A stretch of DNA of 64,000 bases from Auriscalpium vulgare (lineage: Eukaryota > Basidiomycota > Agaricomycetes > Russulales > Auriscalpiaceae), in NCBI GenBank assembly GCA_019915015.1, contig JAHBBC010000028.1, positions 62,001 to 126,000 on the forward strand, read 5' to 3'. The notes under the pieces are model-generated. The model worked only from the letters and a program-made list of their open reading frames with translations, was not told the DNA's origin and did not search any database. Shown here piece by piece: positions 41,087 through 52,680 of the stretch (within the stretch, counting starts at the first letter, position 1; the number at the start of each line of letters is the position of its first letter). The translations under genes and the position numbers were made by a program.

Positions 41087-41936
41087 TGATGAGATGAACC
41101 CTGGGGGAGGCCCCGGGAACGTCGATAGAAATGGAGGGAGCGAGCAGCCAACCGCTGGCCCAAGAGGTAGTGGGTCGGAGGAAGAAACCCAAGATCGCGA
41201 CCGTGCCCCGAACAAACCACCCAGGACCCCGCGGGTCCTGCCCTCGTCCTGCGGCTCTCTCTCTCTCGCTCTCTCCGCTCCCGTCCGACCGTCGCACGTT
41301 GCGTCTCTTCCCACACTATTCGGTGCGACCCTCCCGTCTGTCGCCGCCGGTCCGTCCTAGTTGCGGAGTCGCCCTTGCCGTCCGACCGTCCGACCTGTGT
41401 CCCCGCGCTTGTACCGTCCGAGTCGCTATCCTGGAATATAAACGTCAGTCATAAAACCTACCACACTGTATCACTCCAGTCTGTGGTTGAGTCGGGGCAG
41501 CGTAGCCCGTGGTATCGCAAAGGTGGCGCGACCCGGATGTCGCTACGACTTCCTGGTTTAAGGCATCGTGTCGGGCTGGTCTGGCGGTATCGCGTCGTGC
41601 GGTGCTCTCTGTGAAGCAGGAACGAAAGGTGTAGTCTCGGGTGTAGGCCCAAGGTCCAAAAAGTGTCCCTACAACAAGTCGAATCGCGTCTATATACCGC
41701 TGCTTCGTCAGCTCTTCCCACGCGTCTGCGCTCCTACGCGTCCTACCAAGTTCCGCGCCCGACCGTTCCGACTCCCTACCTCGGCTCTCCGACTCCTCCC
41801 CAGACGCTCGCTCGCTTTGTGCTGTCCCGTGGTCGTGCCGGTGCCGCGACGCCTGTGGGGCGTCTCGGGGGTGTGTGTCTTGGTGTAGCGGTGTGATTGG
41901 TCCTTTTCGGTGCCTGTAGCGCTGCGGGTCCCATCA
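41087..41936 (-). repeat. LTR of Ty3 element, right (5' LTR in element sense)
   Basis: 850 bp. A minus-strand TATATA at 41691-41696 is placed to start the gag-pol RNA. It is one nt longer than the left LTR. Confidence 0.93.
41691..41696 (-). promoter_or_regulatory. TATA box for gag-pol transcription
   Basis: TATATAGACGCG on the minus strand, about 240 bp from the outer LTR edge, leaving a U3 of ordinary size. The equivalent site in the left LTR is 28107-28112. Confidence 0.45.
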
Positions 41937-41940
41937 GCGC

Positions 41941-43048
41941 GAACAAGGACCTCACCTCCACCTCCGCTGCCGCACCTTCCCCCTCCCGTGCTCGGTCTCG
42001 CCGCAGCTCGCGCGGAGATGTCTTCTCCGCTGGCCCGGTCCCAGCTTCTCCCACCCATTCACAGTCCGACACGTCCTCCCAAGAGGCGTCCGTCCCATCT
42101 TTCACCGATGCTGTGTCCAGCACTCCGCATGGGATGCACGCGTTCGACGCCGGCAAGAACAAGCCCTCGGTCTCCATGCGGTCGAACTCTCCCGCGGCTA
42201 GGGTGCCCAGGTCGCCGTCGTCCAAAGCTCGGGCCTTGGCAGCTGGAGAGTTGGAGGCACAGATACGGCTCGAAGAGCAGATCAAGGCAGCACAGCAGCT
42301 CAAGGAGGAGCGTGATAAAGCGGACAAGGAGCTCAAGGACGAGCGGAAGATAGCAGCGGAAGACCGGCAGCGGGCAGAGGAGAAGATGCAGGGGGAGCTG
42401 GATGCGTTGAAGGAACGGCTAAAGGAGGAGCGTCAGCGGACGGATCAGGAGCGGCAGCAGCTCAAGGAGGAGCGGGATAAAGCGGACAAGGAGCGGGATA
42501 AAGCAGCCAATGACTTAAAGGAGGAGCGACAGAAGGCGGAGGAGAAGATGCAGAGGGAGGTGGATCATTTCAATGAACAGCTGAAGGCAGAGCAGCAGCG
42601 AACAGCTCAGGAGCGGCAGCGGACGGATCAGGAGCGGCAGCAGCTCAAGGAGGAGCGGGATAAAGCGGACAAGGAGCGGGATAAAGCAGCCAATGACTTA
42701 AAGGAGGAGCGACAGAAGGCGGAGGAGAAGATGCAGAGGGAGGTGGATCATTCCAAGGAACAGCTGAAGGCAGAGCAGCAGCGAACAGCTCAGGAGCGGC
42801 AGCGGTTAGATCAGGAGCGGCAGCGGACAGGGCAGCTGATAGATCAGGAGCGGCAGCGGGCGGATGCGGCCTTACAGAATCAGGAGGACGCTATGAACAC
42901 AAGCTTTGCAGAGCTGAGGGCGTTCTTGGAGGAGAAGATCGAAAACTTGCAGAAGCGCAGCGATGAACTGAAGGTCGAGGTCGAGGAATGGAAGGTTCGC
43001 GAGCGTGAGGCAAAGGAAGATTTGAAGGCCATGGGCAAGGCCAAGTAG
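41941..43048 (+). pseudogene. Coiled-coil gene copy 3, 3' part
   Basis: It continues copy 3 from ANKDLTSTSAAAPSP to the stop after MGKAK. The coiled-coil block of about 60 residues containing QQLKEERDKADKERDK is present twice here (about 42450-42600 and 42620-42780) but once in copy 1, so the array length varies between copies. Any expression would have to start in the LTR. Confidence 0.85.
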
Positions 43049-43128
43049 CTATGGAGTACTCGCATGTTGTTCGTTGACTATTGCAAAATCTGACGCGTCA
43101 AGAAACGTAGTTTGATTCTCAGCCTGGC

Positions 43129-43530
43129 TTGATTCTGTCTACTCTCAGGGAGACTACCGCGGCCCGCCATATGATAATACATGCCGCCACGCTGACCGTG
43201 AAACAACTCGGACTCGGATGTCCGCGTTTCCTGTCCATTGATATTTCTCCGGTATCGTCCCGCCCAAAACACTGTCCACCCCTTGCCTACGCCACTGCAC
43301 CCCGCCCACCAGCCTGCAATCAACGCGCACCTGTATGTTGCGCCCCAGCCGCGCCATTCAAGTTCGTGCGCACTGGCAGGACTCCGACGGCTCTCGCTCG
43401 ACGGCTCTCACCCACGACGGCCTCTCTTGCGCTGCTCGCCACTGTTGCACATACCCCGCGGCGGACTTTGTTTGTTATCGCGGGCGGCGAGGGCGTACCC
43501 CAGCACCTGAGCCATCTCTGCGGCATCTCG
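43129..43530 (+). pseudogene. Right-arm copy of the 162-aa frame, cut by a transposon
   Basis: This matches 3425-3913 (minus) up to HLCGIS, where the DNA transposon begins at 43531. The last 25 codons resume at 45223 after the transposon. Confidence 0.5.
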
Positions 43531-45222
43531 CATCAGGAAAACGGGACCAAGCTTGGGGCGTCTTGACAGAGCCCCAAGCTCGCAAGACACCTCAAGCTAG
43601 GTCCCTTCTTGACAGACGCATCAAGCTCTACTAAGCGAGCTTGACGCGTCTGGACAGCTTGCACAAGACCCGTCGCTTCTGAGGGCTATTCTCACTGCTG
43701 GGAGCTTGAGATCTTGAGAGCTCTTGACAGCTGGCACAAGCTCGCCCGGCTGTTGTTTCTCTCACATATTTTATGCTCACTCCATCATTCAGATAAGCAT
43801 TGCAATCAATAGTGTATTCTGTGATTCTAGTATACAAAGGACGAAACCCGGAACTAGCTGAAAGGCGGCTACAAAAATACTTGTCTGCACATATACTCGT
43901 GCGGACATCATGCCGTGCGATTGCCTTCGTGAGCCCTTACATGTCCGCACGGCGCGGCAGGCGGGTGCTGCATCGTGACGCGGACGTCTTGCACCGGGCG
44001 ATAGGGCCCGGAGACTTTGCGGAGCTGTTGAACACGAGTTGCCAGTCTGCGAGATTGCGTTGACCGACAGCACGCTGTCAAGCGCGTGGATCCACGGCAG
44101 TTGGGAGTGCGCCTGTAGTGGCGGCGGCGGCGGTGCGGGGTGCGCGGGCTTGCTTCACCAAGTGCCACTTGACGGAAGCGCAGGGTGTCGGGGACTTGGT
44201 CATCTGTGGTAAGAGCCGGTTAGTATATGGGCATACAGGTGCGGGGGAGCGGGACGTACCAAGACATGCTGAGTGCAGTCGTGGCGGATGGGGAAGAGGA
44301 GGCGGGGGAACTGCAGCACGTCGTGCTTGTGCACAGGTCATGGCTTAATGCGATAGCAGCTAGCTGGGAGAAAGCCTGAGCGAACCTGAGCACCCATCGG
44401 ACAAAATGATGACTCACTGACGAAGGTATATAGAGACGAATAGAGCGCCGGGTGCGGGATGGCTGCGGGTGTATGTCGAGAGGCATGCGTGATGCGGGAG
44501 ACGGTGCATGAGTCGCGGGAAGTATGTGCGCGACGACTGCGGTGGAAGGATGGTATGCTGAGAGCGGGAAATGGTAGATGCGAGAGAGCGGGACCGAGGG
44601 GAGGAGGGACTGAGTCAGTGACGTGGCAGTAAGAGACTGCCCAGAGGCGGCAGGTATGTACTCAGTCTCACCTAATAGTGATACTCAGCGCCCTGAAGTC
44701 TACAGCCAGCTGGAAGAGGGGCGTTCGAGCCCATGTATGCTGCACAGCGCTGTGTCGAGACCCGAGCGTCGACTCAACTTCAACACCCGAGCACATGCGC
44801 AAGCGAGTTCAGCATATGTGAGGCATTGCGAATGAGCGCTGTCTGGGGTGCAATACAACGCCGGCATCGAGGGACTATTGGGTAGGGGAGACTCAAGAGT
44901 GGGGCAGGATCAATGGGATGGAAGTGGTTTGGATGACGGAGACGACTTGCACGTACGAAGTGAATGAACTGCTGGCCGTGATGGATGTCGCTAACTTGTG
45001 ACGGTCACAGTTCCTGTCTTGCAATTGTAAGCTCTGTCAAGCCGCCGCAGTGAGCTGTCCAGACGATACAAGAGACCAACCCGCGTATACCTGACACCTC
45101 GCTTCGGAGGTGGGTCTTGGGATAGCTGTCCAGACAGCTCAAGCTGTCCCTATGTCTTGCGGCAGCTTGTGAGTTCTTGTGAGCTTGCACGAGCTTGGCG
45201 CTAGCCGACCGTTTTCCTGATG
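43531..45222. mobile_element. Non-autonomous DNA transposon with 14-bp terminal inverted repeats
   Basis: 1692 bp starting CATCAGGAAAACGG and ending CCGTTTTCCTGATG, exact inverse repeats, flanked on both sides by CG. The left arm (about 3513) has the empty site CATCTCGTTCTTG with a single CG, proving insertion with a 2-bp duplication. Both subterminal zones (43560-43760 and 45020-45200) are rich in short repeats around AAGCT, AGCTTG and TTGACAG in both orientations, as seen in elements whose transposase binds subterminal repeats. No transposase frame is visible inside. Confidence 0.85.
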
Positions 45223-45622
45223 CGTTCTTGTACGACGAGCGACGTGACGGAGAAATTCGCCCGCCCGAGACCATAACGCTCACGCCGGCCGGCGCCGGCG
45301 CGTGGTGGTGATTGTGACGAGGGTATCAGTTACGAGTGAAGCACGATCTGCTTAGCTTCGAAGTCAGAAGAGTTTCCTCGTGTGCCCTATGGCGCCAGCA
45401 CAAGCCGGCCACGCCCATACATGTGCCGCAAGCAGCCCGACGCTGCTTTGATGCGCATACACGCGTTCGACGAACGTGCGGAGGGTCGGAGATGCGTGAT
45501 GAGCCTCGCAGGTGTGCGGGTCGATGCTCTAGACCGACGGTCAGAAAAGGTTCGAGATATGATGCGAGGAGATACTAACGTTGCCAAAAATGCAGGAGGT
45601 AGTCTTCAGCCTCTCGATAGTA

Positions 45623-45985
45623 TCAGGATCGCTGGAAGAACACATCAGTACCGCAGAGACACTCGTAGAAGCCAGACGAACGCGTGCCTCGATGAAGTCG
45701 AAGCAGACGTGGATGATACATACTAGAGGCAGTCAGTTTGGAGAACGAGAGTCTCAGCCCGGGTGGTTCAACATGGTGCTCGAGCTTCGTGCTGATCGCG
45801 TCCTGCAAGTCGACGAGCGCGAGGTGATCGAGCTCCTCCAGTATATTGCGGCTCACGTCCTGCAGGCTCTTGCCACCCTCCTCGACGCACCTCCAGCCGT
45901 CGAGCATTCTGTCGATATCGTTGTCATGGGCTGCGGGAGCGGCGAAAAAACGGGGGTGTGCCCGTTCGCCGCGTAGCTCTTGCAA
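45623..45985 (-). CDS. Hypothetical 120-aa frame
   Basis: It contains GGKSLQDVSRNILEELDHLALVDLQDAIS as helical sequence. The left arm holds an interrupted copy near 2890-3030. It could be an exon of a larger lost gene. No family is recognised. Confidence 0.3.
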   Translation of the reverse strand: MQELRGERAHPRFFAAPAAHDNDIDRMLDGWRCVEEGGKSLQDVSRNILEELDHLALVDLQDAISTKLEHHVEPPGLRLSFSKLTASSMYHPRLLRLHRGTRSSGFYECLCGTDVFFQRS

Positions 45986-47213
45986 CAGAGCGTTTGCTTG
46001 CTTGCCATGCCATCGCTCTTTGACTTCAAGTTGTTCTCCAGGGGATCACGGCCTTCAAGTGTTCAAGACTGGGGAGACGAGAAAGCACGTCGGACGGGTC
46101 TGATCAGGTAAAGTATTGAAGGCAGAAAGAGGCTGACAGCTATACATCATTCCCACGGCTGCGGCAACTACCGACCAGGGGATACGTTGAGTGAGCTTCA
46201 GTTGAACGTCCGAGTCAAACTTCGCATTCGACGCCCGCTCGTCGACCCTCAATATCGACAAGGCGTGCGGACATATTGGATGTGCCCACTACACAGTACG
46301 CGCGGCGCAGGTGGCAGCTGGAGGCTTAGGCGGACGCCACCCGGCCTGCCCGGAGGCGGATCCCACCGCCAGAGCATCTCGTCTTCGACATTGCGGAGCC
46401 TGTCCCTATCCTCAAGCTTTCAACAGTTGCTGTGGCGACGTAAGCATTAAGCTTGAGGCAGTTGGGCGGCCATGTCGACCGCGTGGAATCTCGAGTGACG
46501 CTGGCGGCTGAACAAGGAACGCTCACACTCGCGCAGAGATGTTGCTCCCAGAAAGGTGAGAAATCCGTCACTCCAAACATACTGTGAGGCTTAGGCCTTG
46601 TCCACAGGATGCAATCGAGCTTCCCATCGAGGGCCAAGTGGACGGGGACCAAGTTCGAAGTTCAAGTTGGAGGCGAATTCGCAAGGAAATTGTCAGTGTA
46701 GGAATTAGTCAGTGTGTTCACACCGTGCTTGATGTATTTGGCTCTAGCACTGATCTTGCGTCCCGGTGTGGTCTCTCCAGCTCAGGACGATCTTACTTGG
46801 TCGCCAGTCGTGACCGAGCGTGGTCGCACCAGCACCTCGATTGTTGTATCATACTCATCTTCTGGACAAAGTTATGCCTGTCAATCACCGAGCGACTGTA
46901 TTTTGATATCATTCCCCAGATTCTACTAGCAGCTGGCAGGAGCCTCTGGCCAAGTGGCGAATGTCAAACAACGGGGCGGGTCTCGCCGGCCCGTAACTCC
47001 GAACAAAGGCTTAATTGTGGACGTGGAATGCATAAAACCAACGCACAGTTGGTGTGATCACTTTGATACCTTGTTACCTTTCGCACAAACGCTAACCATT
47101 GTGCAGCTGCGTGGGAAGGTCATTCCACCGAGATATAATGCGCCGTCCGATTTATCAACACACTCGATCTCCTCTCAACCCTCTCCCACTGTTAGGCAAC
47201 GACACAACGTGTA
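45986..47213. other. Outer edge of right arm and intergenic DNA
   Basis: 46280-46645 is inverse to 2150-2520. Beyond 46645 similarity ends. Short frames only, none convincing; it should include the promoter of the F-box-like gene at 47214. Confidence 0.4.
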
Positions 47214-48266
47214 ATGGAATTAAACCTCAGCGCACCGCAAGCGAACGATCACGAAAGTACGTCTCATAGGCTTAGCGTCGCCCCTTCGTTCTGGCCACTC
47301 GGACCCCCTCTTCTCCCAATCTGCCACCACGACCAATGATCTGACCGTTTTCGGTACGATAGCGCCTGCACCCGCCCTGTCACATTCGCCCGCCGCCGCG
47401 ACTCCCAGGCCACTCAGGCGGGCGCAGACTGCACCTGTGAAGTACAAGCAGACGGCGAAGGGAACAACTCGGGGAAAGCGGGGCCGGCTCAGTGCCCTGC
47501 CCTCCTTGCCCCTCGACATCTTATATGAGGTACGCATTGTTCCCTGATCATCCAATCTCTGTGTAACATCGCCGCAGATCTTCGGGAATCTGCCTCCAGG
47601 AGGTCTCCTCCAGCTCGCACGCACGACGAAAGCATTCCGTCAAATGCTGCTGGCGCGGCGGTCTCTGTTCCTGTGGAAGTGTTCGTTCAGTCGCGTCCCA
47701 GATGCTCCGCTCCACCCGGATGATATGTCAACCCCTGCATGGGCAAATCTGCTTTTCGGCGGCACCTCTTGCTTCGTGAGACCTGCCTTCATGTATTATT
47801 ATTACCTTGTTTACTGATTCTTTCGTAGACATGTGGGGCCAAATTTGCTGCAAATACTCTGTTTATCCTCCGAAGACGCGCGTGCAAGTCGTGTGTGTCT
47901 GAGCAGTATGTGGGAAACAGCCTGTCGCAAGGTCGAATATTGACGCTTGTCGTACAGTTTGCTGAGTGACGCCGAAGCATCGGCACGCTTTGGCGTGGCG
48001 ATAATTGACCTTCAGGGTTTGCCCAGTGTATACCGTGCGTCTAGAATTCACTCTAAGTCAACGTTGCTGATTTGGCAGTATGCCAGACGCTGTAGGTAGC
48101 CGTATCGAGGGTGGGATGAAGACGTAGCGCACCTTGCAAAGGAGCTTGATTCCCTACGGGCGCAGCACGAGAGTGTGCTATCGGAAGCTTTTAGTATGTA
48201 CTTGAGCGAATTCCGTGCTGCGAAGAAAGCGGCGAGGGCTGTGAAGCTGAAGGTGAGTCTCATCCC
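47214..48266 (+). pseudogene. Truncated, diverged F-box gene (copy E)
   Basis: Start MELNLSAPQANDHES, GTACGT donor after about 14 codons. Exons then give APVKYKQTAKGTTRGKRG, F-box LPSLPLDILYE-IFGNLPPGGLLQLART, SLFLWKCSFSRVPDAP, ribbon TCGAKFAANTLFIL...CKSC, and the helix region GWDEDVAHLAKELDSL. It breaks off at about 48266, where an inverted piece of copy D begins, so the C-terminal half is lost. It is the most diverged F-box copy in the window. Confidence 0.6.
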
Positions 48267-48660
48267 TTGGCCTTCTGCTCAGAGCTCTTCGTGTTCCGCG
48301 CCTGCTGGACGCGCTTCCATGCCGGCAGTTTGTTTTGCGGCGCGAATAGACGCTGTCTGAGGTTAGTAGTATCCTAACGAAGAGTCTGGTCAAGAGACGT
48401 ACTGGGGCGAGGCTTCAAGCTTCGAGCTACATTGTCTTTGGCGTCGGTGCGGTTTGCGCTGGGGCCGGAATCCATTTCTTAGATAGTCTCGACTGCTTTG
48501 TGGTGCAACTCGTAAACAAATTTTGTGATGCGCTTCGCGCTCGGAGGGCCGAGGCTGTAGGCGCGGCCCGGCGGGCCGCCGCTGCACAACAATTGTAAAT
48601 ACGGCTTCGCCTGCCTGCCAGTGACGGTGAGTCGCTATAAGTAACTCCAGTCGTCAAGGC
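48267..48660 (-). pseudogene. Inverted fragment of F-box copy D start
   Basis: This matches 13280-13560 in reverse, including KRARNTKSSQQ-like coding sequence and the ATG context, then ends abruptly. With copy C it recreates the divergent pair seen at 13182/13379, so this junction is a copied piece of that locus. Confidence 0.6.
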
Positions 48661-48667
48661 AGAAGAA

Positions 48668-51149
48668 ATGGCGTCCGGGTCGAGTGCAAACCACGCTGAT
48701 GCCGAGCCAGACGACTCAGCTCGAAGCTTGAGCTCGAGGCCTCGTCGCGCATGCACCAGTTCGTGTGCCGTCACGCTTTCTTCAAGTTGCCAGCCGCGTC
48801 TAACTCTGTGCTTTCCGTCTCGCAGAAAAACCCGCAGCGCGTCCGGTAGACCGAACGCGATACGCAGGCGTCAAGAAAGAACAGAAAGCCAAAGGGCAGC
48901 CTCGGGCTAAGCGTGGACGCGTCAGCGTGCTGCCCACCTTGCCGCTCGAAATCTTGCACGAGGTTCGTAATTCATATGCCTGTGTACTTGCTGCCTGCAC
49001 ATGAACTCTCGCAGATATTTGGACATCTGCCGCCGGACTCCCTTATTAAGCTTACGCGCACATCGAAAGCTTTCCGCCAATTTCTGCTGTCACGACAGTC
49101 ACTTTTCCTGTGGAGGGACTCTTACAATTTTGTTCCGGATGCTCCCCCATGTCCAGATGACATGTCTGTGCGCGCGTGGGCTCATCTACTCTTCGGCGGT
49201 GCCTATTGCTACGTGAGTACCACAATATCTGCGTCTTTCACCTCCGTTCATCCGCTCCCAGACATGCGGCACGAAAAACGTGAGCACGATATTGTTCGTC
49301 CTCCGTCGCCGCGCCTGCACCTTCTGCGCGAAGCAACAGTAAGCCCCGCAAACTCGCGAGTTGCACATTGCTGATGGACATACAGTTTGCTGGATGCCTT
49401 CGATGCCTCCGAGCGGTTTGGCGTGGCGTTGGCTGATCTTGAGGGAGTGCCTCACATTCGCGGTAAGCTCCGGCATGGTCGCGCACACAAAGGATCCTGA
49501 TCCGCAGATACGATAGACAACTACATGGCGTACTACTGGTGGGATGAAGACTTGGACGTCCTTCGGGAGGAACTCGACGCCCTCCTGGCCCGCCATCGGG
49601 GCAAGAAGTCAGCGGCGTACAATTCACATCTGGACGAAGTCAGAGCTGCAAAGAAAGCGGCCACCGACGTCAAGTTGAAGGTCACCGTCTGTTGCTGCTT
49701 ATATACCAATTGTTGACTGACCATGTCGACAGCATCACGACATCTGTCAGATATGGGACGACGGGCGAGCCAGGAAACGCACTCAGCACCTCACCGACAT
49801 CAAGGAGAAGCGCTTCGAGGAGTAAGCACGTACACTCTAGCCTAGATACCATATGTCTGACCGTTGTCCAGCATCAAGACGCGTCTCTTGGCTCTGGACT
49901 ACGCCGCCAGTGAGATCGACGCGATTCGAAACCATCGCGAAGTGCTTGTACCCAAGCCGATGACCGACCGTGGTCAGTGCACACGCGCAGTTTTCGGCAT
50001 CAGCCAGCTCATTCGTGGTATGCAGTGTGGGCGCGTATCAACCAGTCCCTGGTGGACGAGCTTCTGCAGAGACGGGAGCATGAGCTGCAACTTGAGCGCC
50101 ACAGGCGCGAGGTCATACGAGACATGGCCCTCGCGGACGCGTGGGCGGCCTATGCACGCACACTCCCTGCACATGTTGCCGCCATCGTGGTCGGACTTAG
50201 CCCGCACTCCATCCCTTCCATCGCCGCGACAGTCGAACCCGACGAGGAATGCAGCCCTGCCCTCGAGACGCGCATCAAGGCCGCGATCCTCGACGCTCAT
50301 TCGGAGGTCATGGAGCGTATCCGCAATCATGCTGAGCGCCTTCTCACCCTCCTTCCGCTGCCGAGTCCCGTTCCGCCTCCATCCACGGAGACCGTACTCA
50401 GCAATGAATTCCTCACGGGGACGATGGGCGGGCTCGCCCTCGCGACATCGCACTTTTCGTGTGACGCTCACCACATCCCTAGACTCCTTGGCTCCACCGG
50501 CATGGAGATGCTCGCTCATTTCTGCGTGCAACCACGGTTTTCCGAGGTACGGCGCGATGTGGTCCTTCGTCTCCTAGACGCGCTGCATATGGATCCCGAA
50601 ACGACCACTGCACATGACCTGGACCGCACCGAGGCGCAGTTCGTCTGTATGCAGTGCCCGGTCGCTAAGATACGGAGAGGCAAAAAGTCTGTCATCGGTA
50701 GAAATGCCATGTATTGGCGGGCCTGTGTGAGTCCATGTCAACATCTTGGGAGCCGCATAGTTGCTAGACTGATGGCAGGTCACGCATTCTGCTACGATGC
50801 ACGGGGGAGAACTCCACGCCGGGCAGTGGAGGCTGCTCAACGAAACCGAGACACAGCTTGCGCGGGAATGTTTCGTGCCACGGGGCCCAAGGGACAGCCA
50901 GCACTGGGGTTGCGGTCACTGTACAGTCCACCTCAACACCACCAACTATTTTCGTCCTGATGCGTGGCTCCCACAAACCGTTGTGCTTGCACACGTTAAA
51001 GAAGAGTGCGTCGCCCCGCTTGCATGTACTCGCCACTAACATCGTATCTCAGGCACGCGATTTCGTCCCCGGTGCTGGGAGTGGATTATATGCACAATCC
51101 GCGCACGAGCTTCTCTGATGCTGATGGAGCTCTGGCCATGAACTCATAG
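48668..51149 (+). CDS. F-box protein with zinc-ribbon tail (copy C)
   Basis: The same exon pattern as copies A and B; start MASGSSANHADAEPDD, stop TAG 51147-51149, about 650 aa. F-box LPLEILHE-IFGHLPPDSLIKL, ribbon TCGTKNVSTILFVL...CTFC, helix region YYWWDEDLDVLREEL, C-terminal FVCMQCPVAKIRRG, WGCGHCTVHLN and GVDYMHNPRTSFSD. One exon has about 8 extra residues (GRARKRTQH) relative to A and B. Splice sites look sound and no stop was seen, so this is probably functional. It would recruit an unknown substrate to an SCF ubiquitin ligase. Confidence 0.78.
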
Positions 51150-51577
51150 TGTTATACAATCACAATGCGACCCTCGAGCCCCGCAACTGCCCGCACCATA
51201 GCACGAGAAGCTACATGAGATGGTAGAAGCCAATGTAGCCGCCGCCGCGCCATCCATTGCACCACTATTGGTCCCGATATTTCTAATGTCATATTTTCTG
51301 TCGCTATCCCTGGTTAAACATTGCATTTCTCTGTATGGACATGTGCACCGCCAGTTTTCGGAATAGAGGCAGAGTGTGAAGCCGACGACAAGGGAGTCAC
51401 TGCTCCACGCTCTCCGCGCCCCGCCCTAGTCCTACTTTGCGAGCTGCATTTCTGCGTAAGCATTCCATCGCGCTAGTCATGTTCAACGTTACTCACTTTG
51501 CTGGGCTGACCAAGTGTCATGTCCACCGCTTCGGGTGTCGGCTGCATGGTGCTTCAAAGCCGCCTCGACGATACTTC
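51150..51577. other. Intergenic DNA after F-box copy C
   Basis: Contains sequence related to the 3' flanks of copies A and B (near 10600 and 24000) and a TCCTATCCTATCC repeat at about 51575-51595. No gene. Confidence 0.4.
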
Positions 51578-52024
51578 CTATCCTATCCTATCCTCCGTCC
51601 CTTTCAGGGTAGCCTTCATGTTGTCGACCAGGCTGCTTGCCAGGCAAATCGAGCGCTCGTTCGCTTCCTGTTGAGCTTTCATCTGCGCGATGCAGATATC
51701 TAGGTCTGCTTCCATGCCCGCCAGCGTGTCGCTCATATGGCACTGTTTCTGCCCCATCTCCGCCAACTGCACGATCGTGAGACGCCTCTCCACCTCTCGT
51801 TCCCTCTCCTTCAAAGCATACTCCCTGGCGTCGGCATTACCCGCGCGGGGCTCCAGGAACTCGAGCAGCGCAAGCGTCGCATGCAGCACCGAGTTCGTGT
51901 CTGGGACGGTGCCGAGTAGAAACGCTCGATGGGTGTCCATGGCGATACGCTCGACGAAGTGATGCTTCCAGGCGGCGCCTGCATCGTTGCCTACCGAGAA
52001 TGAGGATGAATCAGAGGACGTCAT
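51578..52024 (-). CDS. Small coiled-coil protein, about 148 aa
   Basis: ATG at 52024 (MTSSDSSSFSVGNDAG). It encodes LGTVPDTNSVLHATLALLEFLE, then a heptad-rich region (KEREREVERRLTIVQLAEM, IAQMKAQQEANERS) typical of a coiled coil. Decayed copies lie near 6000-6210 and 26300-26560. It sits head-to-head with the SDR fragment at 52277-52680. No family is recognised. Confidence 0.5.
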   Translation of the reverse strand: MTSSDSSSFSVGNDAGAAWKHHFVERIAMDTHRAFLLGTVPDTNSVLHATLALLEFLEPRAGNADAREYALKEREREVERRLTIVQLAEMGQKQCHMSDTLAGMEADLDICIAQMKAQQEANERSICLASSLVDNMKATLKGTEDRIG

Positions 52025-52276
52025 ATGATATCGGCGATGATCTGTGGTAGTGGTGAACGGAAGACATGTGCTTGTGAAAGGCAGAGGGCAGAGGGCAGGG
52101 GAGCGAGGCGGGTTTGACGAGCGCTCACCGCGGCCTCGTGGTGGTCTTTGCAATGACCTCACGCATATGCAGTCCTCCCCCTCGTGTAAGGACCCTGCCT
52201 AATCCATCTACCACTTGGAAGCCGACTCGTTCAGCCTGCGCGCTTAACATGTTTTTCAAGTGCACGTCCCGCAGGC

Positions 52277-52680
52277 CTACAGGTGGCAGATGGCATTCCT
52301 TGCGAGCCCCGCCGCTGCGTAGGTAGTAACAGGCGCGCACCTGACTCTCCTGGATGGCGGAGGATTTATTTCCGGAAGGAACAACGCTGCAGACGCAGTC
52401 AGTTGGCACAAACTAGACGGACACATGAGTGGCCACGCACCAACGCCAGCCATGTCGGTGGACTCTCCGACTCGGCCTGCCATGTGTGTGAGTCCATTGC
52501 CTCGAATTCGCGGTATGGCGAGCAGCAAGCGCACCCCAAGGGTGGCCCTCAGCCATCTTGTCGGCACCGCCGGCCTGCTTGAATCCAAAAGCCGTCATCT
52601 TGGACGGGAACACACTGCACGGATCATGAAATTACAGCGCGTGTGCGCACGGTGAGACGTACCCCGGACAAATTGCATTA
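52277..52680 (-). pseudogene. 3' fragment of the SDR gene
   Basis: Carries the last exons of the SDR gene (SKMTAFGFKQAGGADKMAEG, VGESTDMAGV and the start of the C-terminal exon) in reverse order relative to F-box copy C. The 5' two-thirds are absent and the DGGGF end is interrupted. Confidence 0.6.

Larger units (their letters stand above)
27504..41936 (-). mobile_element. Ty3-type LTR retrotransposon with antisense gene cargo
   Basis: 14,433 bp, bounded by LTRs that begin TGATG and end CATCA. The flanks share GCGC (27500-27503 and 41937-41940), or AGCGC if the terminal A is counted as target. The uninterrupted site is seen in copy 1 of the coiled-coil gene. The element reads on the minus strand: LTR, primer site, gag (41037-39010), pro, pol (to 34188), polypurine tract, then about 5.8 kb with three plus-strand spliced genes, a second and third polypurine tract, and the LTR. 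The order protease, RT, RNase H, integrase is that of Ty3/gypsy elements. All frames are open, suggesting an active or recently active element. Confidence 0.95.
21370..46645. repeat. Right arm of the large inverted repeat, with two insertions
   Basis: This matches 2150-13330 in reverse. Without the Ty3 element (27504-41936) and the DNA transposon (43531-45222) it is about 9.1 kb, against 11.2 kb on the left; about 2 kb of the difference is the extra coiled-coil gene at 8312-10300 present only on the left. Similarity is highest in the F-box genes and lower in the outer parts. Confidence 0.85.

Noticed and set aside
43531..45222. LTR solo element as explanation of the right-arm insertion
   Set aside because: Ends are inverted repeats rather than TG...CA with a purine tract, and the target duplication is CG only.
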